Assembly: GCF_000495915.1 (NCBI RefSeq)
Contig: NZ_AOFQ01000062.1
Location: forward strand, 62,001 to 126,000
Source of the DNA: Stutzerimonas chloritidismutans AW-1
Lineage (GTDB): Bacteria; Pseudomonadota; Gammaproteobacteria; Pseudomonadales; Pseudomonadaceae
Reading direction: 5' to 3'
Length of the DNA stretch: 64,000 nt
Under the pieces are notes generated by a model. It was not told where the DNA came from and searched no databases. It was given only the letters and a program-made list of their open reading frames with translations. Within the stretch, counting starts at the first letter, position 1. Every line of letters begins with the position of its first letter. Made by a program: the position numbers and the translations under genes. Positions 40,605 to 52,399 of this stretch are shown here, piece after piece.

Positions 40605-41395
40605 GCCTCCCCAGCGCGCAGATTAGCGATAAATGGACCGAAGCCGTTCTCGCCCAACCAGAAGTGCAACAGCGAGTTGACACCGTTGCTGGTCAGGGTC
40701 GCACCGGCCAGGGCATCGACCTGGTGGTCGGCTTTCGGGCTCTGAGGGTCGACACCGCCCTTGACGATCTGCACCGCCAGTTTGCCGTTGTCGTCGTACA
40801 GTTCCTTGCCGGGCCACATGCCGCGCCACTTCGGATTGTCGACCTCACCGCCAAGGCCCGGGGTTTCACCGTGCTGGTAGAAGCCGAAGCCGGCAACGGT
40901 ATTCAGGTCACCCTCGACTGCCATGAAGCCATAGAGCGTCGACCAGAGACCGTAGCCACGAACCGGCAGGATCAGCGTATCGATCTCGCCCTCGCCCTGC
41001 CCTTCGACGATATAAACGGTGCTGTAACGCTCGCGACGCTTGATCGAGGCAATATCCTGCTCCCCAGGCAGCGCCTGGGACAGCGCAGGGTCCTTGGCAG
41101 CGGCGAGCGGATCGAAGGTCTTGGCTTCGAATTCATCGCTGAACTTGCCGGTTTCCAGATCGACCAGACGGGCGACGATGCGCTCGTTGAACAACTGCTT
41201 GACCTGATTACCGGACATGCCCGCCTCGCCCAGACCGGCGATCGCCAGGATGCTGCGCTGCTTGTCCAGCAGACGGTTTTCCTGCTGAGTCGGGCGAAGC
41301 GCCACGGCGGCGCCAGCCACGAAGATGGAGCACACCAGGCAGACCAACAGGGCTACCGTCAGCGTGCGAACGGTGGATTCTTTCTGACTAGACAT
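40601..41395 (-). CDS. nqrC: Na+-NQR subunit C
   Basis: 264 residues from [20 protein letters not shown]; the ATG lies inside the last 8 bases of nqrB, and the longer frame upstream is antisense noise. One N-terminal membrane helix anchors a periplasmic FMN-binding domain. The covalent FMN threonine sits in [13 protein letters not shown] near residue 230, the target of ApbE. Confidence 0.96.
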   Translation of the reverse strand: MSSQKESTVRTLTVALLVCLVCSIFVAGAAVALRPTQQENRLLDKQRSILAIAGLGEAGMSGNQVKQLFNERIVARLVDLETGKFSDEFEAKTFDPLAAAKDPALSQALPGEQDIASIKRRERYSTVYIVEGQGEGEIDTLILPVRGYGLWSTLYGFMAVEGDLNTVAGFGFYQHGETPGLGGEVDNPKWRGMWPGKELYDDNGKLAVQIVKGGVDPQSPKADHQVDALAGATLTSNGVNSLLHFWLGENGFGPFIANLRAGEA

Positions 41396-42599
41396 TACGT
41401 GCCAGCCTCCGCTTGATATTGGCCTGAATGACGAAATGGTCAATCAGCGGCGCACACAGGTTGGCGAACAGGATCGCCAGCATCATGCCTTCCGGGAAGG
41501 CGGGGTTGACCACGCGGATCAGCACGACCATCACACCGATCAGGATGCCGAACACCCACTTGCCGGTATTGGTCATGGAGGCCGACACCGGGTCGGTCGC
41601 CATGAAGATCATGCCGAAGGCGAAGCCACCGACGACCATGTGCCAGTACCAGGGCATGCCGAACAGCGGGTTGGTGTCGGAACCGATCAGGTTGAACAGG
41701 AAGCTCAGACCGATCATGCCGAGCATCACACCGGAAACGATGCGCCAGGAGGCAATCTTGCTACCGATCAGGATCACGCCGCCGATGAAGATCGCCAGCG
41801 TGCTGGTTTCACCGATCGAGCCATGAATGGTACCGACGAAGGCGTCCATCCAAGTGATGCCGTTGTCGATCACGTTTTCGATGCCGCCGACGAAGCCGAG
41901 GCTCAGCGCAGTTGCGCCGGCATAGCCATCGACCGCAGTCCAGACGCCGTCACCGGACATCTGTGCCGGGTAGGCGAAGAACAGGAACGCCCGCGCAGTA
42001 AGCGCCGGGTTCAGGAAGTTCTTGCCGGTACCACCGAAGATTTCCTTGCCGATTACCACGCCGAAGCTGATACCCAGCGCGACCTGCCACAGCGGAATGC
42101 TCGGCGGCAGGATCAGGGCGAACAACACGGACGTAACGAAGAAGCCCTCGTTGACCTCGTGCTTACGGATCGAAGCGAACAGCACTTCCCAGAACCCACC
42201 GACGATGAAGGTCACCGCGTAGATCGGAAGGAAGTAGGCTGCGCCCTGGATGAAGTTATCCCAGAGACTGTTCGGATCGAAGCCCGCCAGTGCGCCGACC
42301 AGACCGAAGCGCCAGCCTTCTTGAGCTGCGAGCAGATCAGGGCTCTGCGCGAAGATCAGGTTGGCCTGGTAGCCGGTGTTCCACATGCCGAAGAACATCG
42401 CCGGGAAGGTACACATCCAGACGGTGATCATCATGCGCTTGAGGTCGATGCCGTCGCGCACGTGGGCCGTGGTCTTGGTGACGCTGCCGGGACGATAGAG
42501 GAAAGTGTCGGCCGCTTCGTAAAGCGCGTACCACTTCTCGTACTTGCCGCCTTTTTCGAAATGATGCTCGATCTTGTCGAGGAATGCGCGAATGCCCAT
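41388..42599 (-). CDS. nqrB: Na+-NQR subunit B
   Basis: 403 residues, about ten membrane helices. It is the sodium-translocating core subunit that holds riboflavin and a covalent FMN, whose threonine is in [15 protein letters not shown] near residue 240. It also forms the quinone site. The gene follows nqrA by 3 bases. Confidence 0.97.
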   Translation of the reverse strand: MGIRAFLDKIEHHFEKGGKYEKWYALYEAADTFLYRPGSVTKTTAHVRDGIDLKRMMITVWMCTFPAMFFGMWNTGYQANLIFAQSPDLLAAQEGWRFGLVGALAGFDPNSLWDNFIQGAAYFLPIYAVTFIVGGFWEVLFASIRKHEVNEGFFVTSVLFALILPPSIPLWQVALGISFGVVIGKEIFGGTGKNFLNPALTARAFLFFAYPAQMSGDGVWTAVDGYAGATALSLGFVGGIENVIDNGITWMDAFVGTIHGSIGETSTLAIFIGGVILIGSKIASWRIVSGVMLGMIGLSFLFNLIGSDTNPLFGMPWYWHMVVGGFAFGMIFMATDPVSASMTNTGKWVFGILIGVMVVLIRVVNPAFPEGMMLAILFANLCAPLIDHFVIQANIKRRLARNV

Positions 42600-42602
42600 G
42601 CC

Positions 42603-44228
<1,626 letters not shown>

Positions 44229-44254
44229 GAAACGGGAGCCTCGGCTCCCGTTTC
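44229..44254 (-). terminator. Hairpin terminator after gap
   Basis: A 12-bp perfect stem, GAAACGGGAGCC/GGCTCCCGTTTC, begins about 20 bases past the gap stop. The T run is short and interrupted, so the strength is uncertain. Confidence 0.75.
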
Positions 44255-44274
44255 GATTTCACCGTCCGCGGCGT

Positions 44275-45726
44275 TTAGCGCGGGAAGGCTGGCGGGTTAA
44301 CCCCTGCCATGTCTTCCATCACCCGCACGACCTGACAGCTGTAGCCGAACTCGTTGTCGTACCAGACGTAAAGCACGACACGGTTGTCGTTGCAAATGGT
44401 CGCTTCGGCATCCACCACGCCAGCATGGCGCGATCCGACGAAATCAGTGGATACAACTTCCTGAGAGTTGACGAAGTCGATCTGTTTCTGCAGATCCGAG
44501 TGCATGGCCATCTGGCGCAGGTACTCGTTGATCTCTTCGCGACTGGTGGCCTTCTCCAGGTTCAGGTTGAGAATTGCCATGGACACGTTCGGCGTCGGGA
44601 CGCGGATCGCGTTGCCGGTCAGCTTGCCTTTGAGCACCGGCAGCGCCTTGGCTGCAGCGGTGGCCGCACCCGTTTCGGTGATCACCATGTTCAGCGCAGC
44701 GCTGCGACCACGACGACTGCCCTTGTGGAAGTTGTCGATCAGGTTCTGATCGTTGGTGTACGAATGCACCGTTTCCACGTGACCGTTGACAATGCCGTAC
44801 TGATCGTTCACTGCCTTGAGCACCGGCACGATGGCGTTGGTGGTGCAGGATGCGGCGGAGATGATCTTGTCATCGGCGGTGATATCGCCATGGTTGATGC
44901 CATGCACGATGTTCTTCAGCTCACCCTTGCCCGGCGCGGTCAATACGACGCGAGCAACACCCGGGCACTTGAGGTGCTGACCCAGGCCTTCGGCGTCACG
45001 CCACTTGCCAGTGTTGTCGACAAGCAGCGCGTTCTCGATGCCGTACTGGGTGTAATCCACCGAGGACGGATCGTTGGAGTAGATCACCTGAATCAGGTTG
45101 CCGTTGGCGGTGATGGTGCTGTTCTCTTCGTCGATGGTGATGGTGCCATCGAAAGGACCATGCACCGAGTCGCGACGCAGCAGGCTGGCACGCTTGACCA
45201 GATCGTTGTCCGCGCCCTTGCGCACGACGATGGCGCGCAGGCGCAGGCCGTCGCCACCACCGGTTTTCTCGATCAGGATACGCGCCAGCAGACGGCCGAT
45301 ACGGCCGAAACCGTAGAGAACCACGTCAGTGCCTTTGTGACCAGCTGCGGCGTGACGCTTGTCGGCCACCTCAGCCAGCTCTTCACGGACGAACTGCTCG
45401 AGATTGCGACCGTTGCCCACTTCCTTGTACTTGGCGACCAGCTTGCCCAGGTCCACCGAAGCGGCGCCCAGGTTCATTTCGCTCATCGTCTTGAGGATCT
45501 GGAAGGTGTCGTGCACCGACAGCTCGGTTTCGTCGGCGATGCGGTGACGGGCGAAACGGTGTGCCTTGAGGATGGCGATCACCGAACGATTGATCAGGCC
45601 ACGGCCGTAGATCGAAGTCACCACGTTGTTGTTGCGATACAGCTGACCAATCAGCGGAATCATCGCTTCGGCGAGCGCTTCGCGGTCAATCCATTCACCA
45701 AGACACTGGTCGGGCTTCTGAGTCAC
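44275..45726 (-). CDS. gap: Glyceraldehyde-3-phosphate dehydrogenase, long form
   Basis: 483 residues. An extra N-terminal segment of about 125 residues precedes the NAD-binding VVLYGFGRIGRLLARIL. The catalytic Cys is in SAASCTTNAIVPVLK, and the phosphate-binding SRRGRSAALNMVITETGAATA follows. Such N-extended GAPDHs occur in Pseudomonas next to mfd and are distinct from the glycolytic-size GapA. The function of the extension is unknown; the enzyme may serve gluconeogenesis. It is divergent from mfd with its own promoter. Confidence 0.94.
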   Translation of the reverse strand: MTQKPDQCLGEWIDREALAEAMIPLIGQLYRNNNVVTSIYGRGLINRSVIAILKAHRFARHRIADETELSVHDTFQILKTMSEMNLGAASVDLGKLVAKYKEVGNGRNLEQFVREELAEVADKRHAAAGHKGTDVVLYGFGRIGRLLARILIEKTGGGDGLRLRAIVVRKGADNDLVKRASLLRRDSVHGPFDGTITIDEENSTITANGNLIQVIYSNDPSSVDYTQYGIENALLVDNTGKWRDAEGLGQHLKCPGVARVVLTAPGKGELKNIVHGINHGDITADDKIISAASCTTNAIVPVLKAVNDQYGIVNGHVETVHSYTNDQNLIDNFHKGSRRGRSAALNMVITETGAATAAAKALPVLKGKLTGNAIRVPTPNVSMAILNLNLEKATSREEINEYLRQMAMHSDLQKQIDFVNSQEVVSTDFVGSRHAGVVDAEATICNDNRVVLYVWYDNEFGYSCQVVRVMEDMAGVNPPAFPR

Positions 45727-45769
45727 GGGCAGTTCCTTCCAACATGTAGGGGCTGAGAAAAGGGGCTAC

Positions 45770-45798
45770 ATTATGACGGCGCACCCTAGCGCCGGCAA
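45770..45798 (-). promoter_or_regulatory. Sigma-70 promoter for gap
   Basis: On the minus strand TTGCCG (45793-45798) and CATAAT (45770-45775) are 17 bases apart, some 45 bases ahead of the gap ATG. Confidence 0.7.
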
Positions 45799-45884
45799 TC
45801 TGCAGCGGACGAAACACTGACAGCCAAGCGCCTCGATAGTTACAATCCCGGCGGCCTATTTTTTGATCGGAGCCACGCCCACTC

Positions 45885-48800
45885 GTGTCCGTCTTGCGCC
45901 TTCCCCCCCTGCCTGCCGCCAGCGGCAAGCAACATTGGGGCAATCTTCCAGGAGCTGCGCTAAGCCTGGCGATTGCCGAAGCATCCAGCAACGCCAAACG
46001 CTTCACGCTCCTGCTCACTGCCGACAGCCAGAGCGCCGAGCGCCTGCAGGAAGAACTCGCCTTCTTCGCGCCACAGCTGGCGGTATTGCATTTTCCTGAC
46101 TGGGAAACGCTGCCCTACGACATCTTCTCGCCGCACCAGGACATCGTCTCCCAGCGCATTGCCGCCCTCTACCAGCTACCGGAGCTGAGCCACGGCGTGC
46201 TGGTAGTGCCAATCACCACCGCCCTACACAGGCTGGCGCCAAAGCGCTTCCTGCTGGGTTCGAGCCTGGTGCTGGACGTCGGGCAGAAGCTGGATGTGGA
46301 GCAGATGCGCCTGCGCCTGGAAGCAGCCGGCTATCGCTGCGTGGATACCGTGTACGAGCACGGCGAGTTCGCCGTGCGCGGCGCGTTGATCGACCTGTTC
46401 CCCATGGGCAGCCCCCTGCCCTACCGCATCGACCTGTTCGATGACGAGATCGAGACACTGCGCACCTTCGATCCGGAGAACCAGCGCTCGATCGACAAGG
46501 TCGAGTCGATCCGCCTGTTGCCGGCACGCGAGTTCCCCCTGAAGAAGGAGGCAGTCACCGGCTTCCGCGCGCGTTTCCGCGAACGTTTCGACGTCGATTT
46601 CCGCCGCTGCCCGATCTACCAGGATCTCTCCACCGGTATCACCCCGGCAGGCATCGAGTACTACCTGCCGCTGTTCTATGAAGAAACCGCGACGTTGTTC
46701 GATTACCTGCCCGAAGACAGCCAGGTGTTCTCCCTGCCCGGCATCGAGCAGGCCGCCGAGCAGTTCTGGAGCGACGTTCGCAATCGCTACGAAGAACGCC
46801 GCGTCGACCCCGAGCGACCGCTGCTGCCGCCGGCCGAACTGTTCATGCCGGTGGAAGACTGCTTCGCTCGGCTCAAGCTCTGGCCACGTGTGGTCGCCAG
46901 CCAGCAGGATGTCGAGCCTGGCATCGGCCGCGAACGCTTCACCGCGCAGGCCCTGCCGGAACTGGCAATCGAGGCCAAGGCGAGCGAACCGCTGGGCAAG
47001 CTGCGACGCTTCCTCGACGAATATGCCGGGCGTGTGCTGTTTACTGCCGAATCAGCCGGCCGCCGCGAAGTATTGCTGGAGCTGCTCGCCCGTCTGAAGC
47101 TGCGCCCGCAGGAAGTCGAAGGCTGGGAGGAATTCCTCGCCAGCCAGGAGCGTCTGGCGATCACCATCGCCCCGCTCGACGAAGGCCTGCAACTGGACGA
47201 CGTCGCACTGGTCGCGGAAAGCCCGCTGTTCGGTCAGCGCGTCATGCAGCGCCGGCGACGCGAGAAGAGTCGCGACGGTGGCGAGAACGTCATCAAGAAC
47301 CTCACCGAGCTGCGCGAAGGCTCGCCGGTGGTGCACATCGATCACGGTGTCGGTCGCTACCAGGGCCTGGTCACCCTGGAGATCGAAGGCCAGGCGCAGG
47401 AATTCCTGCTGCTGCAGTACGCCGAGGACGCCAAGCTCTACGTACCGGTCGCCAGCCTGCACCTGATCGCCCGCTATACAGGCAGCGACGACGCGCTCGC
47501 GCCACTGCACCGGCTCGGCTCGGAAACCTGGCAGAAAGCCAAGCGTAAGGCGGCCGAGCAGGTCCGCGATGTCGCGGCCGAGCTGCTGGATATTTACGCC
47601 CGCCGCGCCGCACGCGAGGGTTATGCCTTCAAGGACCCGCAGGTCGACTACGAAACGTTCGCCGCAGGCTTTCCGTTCGAAGAGACGCCCGATCAGCAGG
47701 CCGCCATCGACGCGGTACGCGAGGACCTGCTGTCGGCCAAGCCGATGGATCGCCTGGTCTGTGGTGACGTCGGCTTTGGCAAGACCGAGGTGGCCATGCG
47801 TGCCGCCTTCATCGCCGTCCATGGCGGCCGGCAGGTTGGCGTACTGGTGCCGACCACCCTGCTCGCTCAGCAGCACTACAACAGCTTCCGCGACCGCTTC
47901 GCCGACTGGCCGGTGCGGGTCGAGGTGATGAGCCGCTTCAAATCCGCCAAGGAAGTGCAGAGCGCCATCGCCGAACTGGCCGAGGGCAAGATCGACATTC
48001 TCATCGGCACCCACAAGCTGCTGCAGGATGACGTCAAGTTCAGCAACCTGGGCCTGGTCATCATCGACGAGGAACACCGTTTCGGCGTGCGCCAGAAGGA
48101 ACAGCTCAAGGCATTGCGCAGCGAAGTGGACATTCTCACGCTGACCGCCACGCCGATTCCACGCACGCTGAACATGTCCATCGCCGGCATGCGCGACCTG
48201 TCGATCATCGCCACGCCGCCGGCGCGCCGGCTGTCGGTTCGCACCTTCGTCATGGAACAGCAGAACACCGTGATCAAGGAGGCGCTGCTGCGCGAGCTGT
48301 TGCGCGGCGGCCAGGTCTATTACCTGCACAACGATGTGAAGACCATCGAGAAATGCGCCGCCGACCTTCAGGCACTGGTGCCGGAGGCACGCGTCGCGAT
48401 CGGCCACGGGCAAATGCGCGAGCGTGACCTCGAACAGGTCATGAGCGACTTCTACCACAAGCGTTTCAACGTGCTGGTGGCCTCGACCATTATCGAAACC
48501 GGCATCGACGTGCCGAGCGCCAACACCATCATCATCGAGCGCGCCGACAAGTTCGGCCTGGCGCAGCTGCACCAGCTGCGTGGCCGGGTAGGCCGCAGCC
48601 ATCACCAGGCCTATGCCTATCTGCTGACCCCGACCCGCAAGGCAATGACCGATGACGCGCAGAAGCGCCTGGAGGCCATCGCCAATGCCCAGGACCTCGG
48701 TGCAGGCTTTGTCCTCGCCACCCACGACCTGGAAATCCGCGGCGCCGGCGAGCTGCTCGGCGAGGGTCAGAGCGGGCAGATCCAAGCGGTTGGCTTCACC

Positions 48801-49331
48801 CTTTATATGGAAATGCTCGAGCGCGCGGTCAAGGCGATCCGCAAAGGCGAGCAGCCGAATCTGGAGCAGCCGCTCGGCGGCGGGCCGGAAATCAACCTGC
48901 GCCTGGCAGCCCTGATCCCGGAAGACTACCTGCCGGATGTGCATGCCCGCCTGATCCTCTACAAGCGCATTGCCAATGCGGCCGACGAAGACGGGCTGAA
49001 AGAACTGCAGGTGGAGATGATCGACCGCTTCGGCCTGCTACCGGAACCGACGAAGAACCTGGTGCGCCTGACACTGCTCAAGCTGCAGGCGGAAAAGCTT
49101 GGCATTACCAAGATCGACGCAGGCCCGCAGGGTGGGCGCATCGAGTTCTCGGCCGACACCTCGGTCGACCCGATGGTGCTGATCAAGCTGATCCAGAGTC
49201 AGCCGAATCGCTACAAGTTCGAAGGCGCCACGCTGTTCAAATTCCAGGTGCCGATGGAACGCCCGGAGGAACGCTTCAATACGCTGGAAGCGCTGCTCGA
49301 GCGGCTGGCGCCCAATGAGCAAGGATCGTAG
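45885..49331 (+). CDS. mfd: Transcription-repair coupling factor
   Basis: 1148 residues from a GTG start (SVLRLPPLPAASGKQHWGNL follows). The UvrB-homology N-terminal domains are followed by the RNA polymerase interaction domain (about residues 470-550, VVHIDHGVGRYQGLV). The RecG-like motor has Walker A GDVGFGKTEVAMRAAF, DEEH in VIIDEEHRFGV, the TRG-type region and LRGRVGRSHHQAYAYLL, and a C-terminal inhibitory domain completes it. It removes stalled RNA polymerase at lesions and recruits UvrA. csiV follows without a gap. Confidence 0.98.
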   Translation: MSVLRLPPLPAASGKQHWGNLPGAALSLAIAEASSNAKRFTLLLTADSQSAERLQEELAFFAPQLAVLHFPDWETLPYDIFSPHQDIVSQRIAALYQLPELSHGVLVVPITTALHRLAPKRFLLGSSLVLDVGQKLDVEQMRLRLEAAGYRCVDTVYEHGEFAVRGALIDLFPMGSPLPYRIDLFDDEIETLRTFDPENQRSIDKVESIRLLPAREFPLKKEAVTGFRARFRERFDVDFRRCPIYQDLSTGITPAGIEYYLPLFYEETATLFDYLPEDSQVFSLPGIEQAAEQFWSDVRNRYEERRVDPERPLLPPAELFMPVEDCFARLKLWPRVVASQQDVEPGIGRERFTAQALPELAIEAKASEPLGKLRRFLDEYAGRVLFTAESAGRREVLLELLARLKLRPQEVEGWEEFLASQERLAITIAPLDEGLQLDDVALVAESPLFGQRVMQRRRREKSRDGGENVIKNLTELREGSPVVHIDHGVGRYQGLVTLEIEGQAQEFLLLQYAEDAKLYVPVASLHLIARYTGSDDALAPLHRLGSETWQKAKRKAAEQVRDVAAELLDIYARRAAREGYAFKDPQVDYETFAAGFPFEETPDQQAAIDAVREDLLSAKPMDRLVCGDVGFGKTEVAMRAAFIAVHGGRQVGVLVPTTLLAQQHYNSFRDRFADWPVRVEVMSRFKSAKEVQSAIAELAEGKIDILIGTHKLLQDDVKFSNLGLVIIDEEHRFGVRQKEQLKALRSEVDILTLTATPIPRTLNMSIAGMRDLSIIATPPARRLSVRTFVMEQQNTVIKEALLRELLRGGQVYYLHNDVKTIEKCAADLQALVPEARVAIGHGQMRERDLEQVMSDFYHKRFNVLVASTIIETGIDVPSANTIIIERADKFGLAQLHQLRGRVGRSHHQAYAYLLTPTRKAMTDDAQKRLEAIANAQDLGAGFVLATHDLEIRGAGELLGEGQSGQIQAVGFTLYMEMLERAVKAIRKGEQPNLEQPLGGGPEINLRLAALIPEDYLPDVHARLILYKRIANAADEDGLKELQVEMIDRFGLLPEPTKNLVRLTLLKLQAEKLGITKIDAGPQGGRIEFSADTSVDPMVLIKLIQSQPNRYKFEGATLFKFQVPMERPEERFNTLEALLERLAPNEQGS

Positions 49332-49850
49332 ATGCCACTTCGCTATCTGGTCTTGCTGCTGACGCTGCTGGCGCCTCAGGCTCACGCCGAGGCGCTATAT
49401 CGCGTCGAGCTGATCCTGTTTCGCCACGCCCCGCCACTGGAAGCCAGCCAGCACGCGCCCTACGACTGGGCCGATAGTGCGCAGGTGCTGGACAGGCGCG
49501 CCGAACGCCAGCCAGCCCTCGAGCACGTTGCCGCCAGGCTTACGCCGGACCAGGGCTACCAGGTACTGTTGCAACGCGCCTGGCAGCAAGCAGTCAGCGA
49601 AGATGCGCCGACCATTGCACTGCACCAGGGGCAACGCCATTTCGAGCACTACCCGATTCAGGGTCTGCTGAGGGTCAGACCTGGGCGCTATATGCAGACT
49701 GACATGACCTTCTGGGTGAACCGCTTCGGCGAGTACGGCCAGTTGCTCGCCAGCGAGCGCCTGGCGCAGCGGGTTCGCCTGGTCCCTGGCCGTCTGACCT
49801 ACATCGACCATGACAGCCTCGGGCTGCTGATCGAACTGAAACCACTATGA
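49332..49850 (+). CDS. csiV: CsiV family protein
   Basis: 172 residues. A signal peptide (MPLRYLVLLLTLLAPQAHAEA) places it in the periplasm. YRVELILFRHAP directly after it and DMTFWVNRFGEY and LTYIDHDSLGLLIEL at the C-terminus match the CsiV (PF10972) family. In P. aeruginosa the homologue controls the LpxO1 lipid A hydroxylase-independent CsrA-linked envelope traits only by report; I make no firm functional claim. The ATG abuts the mfd stop, so it is read with mfd. Confidence 0.82.
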   Translation: MPLRYLVLLLTLLAPQAHAEALYRVELILFRHAPPLEASQHAPYDWADSAQVLDRRAERQPALEHVAARLTPDQGYQVLLQRAWQQAVSEDAPTIALHQGQRHFEHYPIQGLLRVRPGRYMQTDMTFWVNRFGEYGQLLASERLAQRVRLVPGRLTYIDHDSLGLLIELKPL

Positions 49851-49927
49851 GCATTTCGCGCCGATATCCGGCCCACAGCCGGCTGGCCCTCCTTGCCGCA
49901 CTCCGGCACAGAGGGCCTGGCAGATGA
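49847..49927 (+). CDS. 26-codon bridging ORF between csiV and the helicase (doubtful)
   Basis: An ATG inside the csiV stop (ATGA) opens 26 codons, MSISRRYPAHSRLALLAALR and six more, that end in a TGA overlapping the helicase ATG (again ATGA). It could be a small translated linker that couples the two genes. It could also be the original N-terminus of the helicase split off by an indel or deletion. No similarity is recognised. Confidence 0.3.
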   Translation: MSISRRYPAHSRLALLAALRHRGPGR

Positions 49928-52254
49928 GCCCTCCACTGGCACCTCGCGACGAACGGCTGATCGACGATCTGCCGCCCGTGCCGCTGCTCAGTCTCGGCAG
50001 TCATCTGGCGATCAACTACCAGCCGGGCAATCAGCGCATGGTCAGCGACCATCAGCACCGCGCCGGCCTGTCGTTTCTTTATGGGGACGCGCGCATCCAC
50101 GGCAAGCGCGACGGCGAACGTGTCCGCCATCTGGTCGGCAACGAGCTGCAGCTGATCGCACGCCATCCTCAGGCCGAACAGGCACTGCGCAGACAACTTG
50201 AACAGCTGGGCTTCCGGCCGGCGCTGCGCCAGAGCCTGGCGCTGCCGAAGGAGTCGGCGGAGATGTTCCAGCTGCCCGGCGAAGATGCCTGGCTCAGGTT
50301 CGTTCAGGAGCAACTGCCCGAACTGCGCCGACAAGGCTGGCAGATCGATATCCATCCCGGCTTCGCCTACGACCTGACCGCCATCGACAGCTGGTACGCG
50401 CAGATCGACGAGTCAGCTGATGACGACTGGTTCGATCTCGATCTAGGCATCATCGTCAACGGGCAGCGCATCGGCATGCTACCGGTCCTGTTGCGGCTGA
50501 TCCGCCAGAACCCTCAATTGCTCAGCCCTCGCGCCATCGCGCTGCGTAGCGATGAGGAGCAGCTGCGCGTGCAACTGGACCGGCCGGGACAACACGACAA
50601 GCAGGCGCTGCAGGTGACACTGCCGCTGGGGCGCATCAAGCCGATTCTGGCGACCCTCGGTGAACTCTACATGCGCGAACAGATGGATGGGCCATCGCTG
50701 CGTATGAGCAAGGCCGACGGCGCGCGCCTGGCTGGGCTCGACAGCCTGGCACCGCAATGGAAAGGCGGTGAACGACTGCGTGAGTTCGCCGGGCGCCTGA
50801 GGAACCCTGATATCAAGGCCTGCCCGACCCCAACCGGGCTCGCGGGCAAACTGCGGCCCTACCAGCAGCAGGGCCTGGTCTGGATGCAGACGCTGCGCGA
50901 GCTGGGTGCGGGCGGCATCCTCGGCGACGACATGGGCCTGGGCAAGACGCTGCAGAGCCTTGCACACATCCTCGCCGAAAAGCAGGCAGGACGGCTCGAT
51001 CGTCCGGCACTGGTGGTGATGCCGACCAGCCTGATTCCCAACTGGCAGGACGAGGCCGGCCGTTTCGCCCCGCAGCTACGGGTATTGACGCTCAAGGGCA
51101 GCACCCGGCAGAAACACTTCGGCGAACTTGGCGAGCACGATCTGCTGCTGACCAGCTATGCGCTGCTGACGCGCGACATAGCCGCACTGCGTGAGCAGCC
51201 GCTGCACCTACTCATTCTCGACGAGGCGCAGCACATCAAGAACCCGTCCGGCAAAGCGGCCCAGGCCGTACGCGAAATGCAGACCCGGCAGCGCCTGTGC
51301 CTGACCGGCACGCCGCTGGAGAATCACCTCGGCGAGCTCTGGTCGCTATTCCACTTCCTCATGCCCGGGTGGCTTGGAGACGCCAAAAGCTTCACCCAGG
51401 AGTACCGCAATCCGATCGAAAAACACGGCGACGATGCACGACTGGCGCACCTGCGCGCCCGCATTCGGCCGTTCCTGCTGCGGCGCACCAAGGAACAGGT
51501 AGCCACTGAGCTGCCGGCCAAGAACGAGTTCGTCCACTGGGTCGAACTGAATGACGTCCAGCGCGAGGTCTACGAGACCTTGCGGCTGGCAATGGATCGC
51601 AAGGTGCGCGACGAGATCGAGCGCAAGGGACTCGCGCGCAGCCAGATGGTCATCCTCGAGGCGCTGCTCAAGCTGCGTCAGGTCTGCTGCGACCTGCGCC
51701 TGCTGAAGGGTGAGTCGGCACGAGCCGCACGCGGCAGCAGCTCCGGCAAGCTCGACAGCCTGCTGGATATGCTCGACGAACTGATGAGCGAAGGCCGACG
51801 GGTGCTGCTGTTTTCCCAGTTCACCTCGATGCTGGCGTTGATCGAGCAGGCGCTGCACAAGCGCGGCATCGAGTACGTCAAGCTGACGGGTGAGACCGAT
51901 GATCGACGCACACCGGTCGAGCGCTTCCAGGCCGGCGAAGTGCCGCTGTTCCTGATCAGCCTGAAGGCCGGTGGCACCGGACTCAACCTGACGGCGGCGG
52001 ATACGGTGATCCACTACGATCCCTGGTGGAATCCCGCTGCGGAGAACCAGGCGACCGACCGCGCCTATCGCATCGGCCAGGACAAGCCGGTCTTCGTCTA
52101 TCGTCTTATTAGCCGCGGCACCGTCGAGGAGCGCATCCGCGAGTTGCAGGCGCGCAAGGCCGAACTCGCGGCCGGTGTACTCGAAGGTGCAGTCGACGGC
52201 AGCTTGCAGCTTGGCGAACGCGACATCGACGCCCTGCTCGCACCGCTACCCTGA
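49924..52254 (+). CDS. SNF2-family helicase, N-terminally short
   Basis: 776 residues. The SNF2 motor has Walker A in LGDDMGLGKTLQSLAHIL (about residue 340), DEAQ box LILDEAQHIKNPSG, LTGTPLENHLGELWSLF, and C-terminal LLFSQFTSMLALIEQAL and QATDRAYRIGQDKPVFVYRL. The upstream 300 residues form the accessory domain of bacterial SNF2 ATPases. Relatives I recall in Pseudomonas are longer and begin with a SWIM zinc finger; no SWIM cysteines are present here. It lies 70 bases after csiV, where P. aeruginosa has unrelated genes (from memory). DNA translocation is probable, targets unknown. Confidence 0.88.
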   Translation: MSPPLAPRDERLIDDLPPVPLLSLGSHLAINYQPGNQRMVSDHQHRAGLSFLYGDARIHGKRDGERVRHLVGNELQLIARHPQAEQALRRQLEQLGFRPALRQSLALPKESAEMFQLPGEDAWLRFVQEQLPELRRQGWQIDIHPGFAYDLTAIDSWYAQIDESADDDWFDLDLGIIVNGQRIGMLPVLLRLIRQNPQLLSPRAIALRSDEEQLRVQLDRPGQHDKQALQVTLPLGRIKPILATLGELYMREQMDGPSLRMSKADGARLAGLDSLAPQWKGGERLREFAGRLRNPDIKACPTPTGLAGKLRPYQQQGLVWMQTLRELGAGGILGDDMGLGKTLQSLAHILAEKQAGRLDRPALVVMPTSLIPNWQDEAGRFAPQLRVLTLKGSTRQKHFGELGEHDLLLTSYALLTRDIAALREQPLHLLILDEAQHIKNPSGKAAQAVREMQTRQRLCLTGTPLENHLGELWSLFHFLMPGWLGDAKSFTQEYRNPIEKHGDDARLAHLRARIRPFLLRRTKEQVATELPAKNEFVHWVELNDVQREVYETLRLAMDRKVRDEIERKGLARSQMVILEALLKLRQVCCDLRLLKGESARAARGSSSGKLDSLLDMLDELMSEGRRVLLFSQFTSMLALIEQALHKRGIEYVKLTGETDDRRTPVERFQAGEVPLFLISLKAGGTGLNLTAADTVIHYDPWWNPAAENQATDRAYRIGQDKPVFVYRLISRGTVEERIRELQARKAELAAGVLEGAVDGSLQLGERDIDALLAPLP

Positions 52255-52399
52255 CGCTATAGCGGCATGCAAACTTGTGACACCGGCGAGTGCAGCAGTT
52301 TGCGCTTTGCCAGATCATCGCCACCTCGCTTACGTTTCCGTCCCGAGGCGCCCCGCCGCCTCCACGATCACTGGCATCGGTTACAAAAGGAACCGCACC

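Noticed and set aside
47052-48944. 630-codon open frame opposite mfd
   Set aside because: Shadow of the mfd frame; no start signal or recognisable motif.
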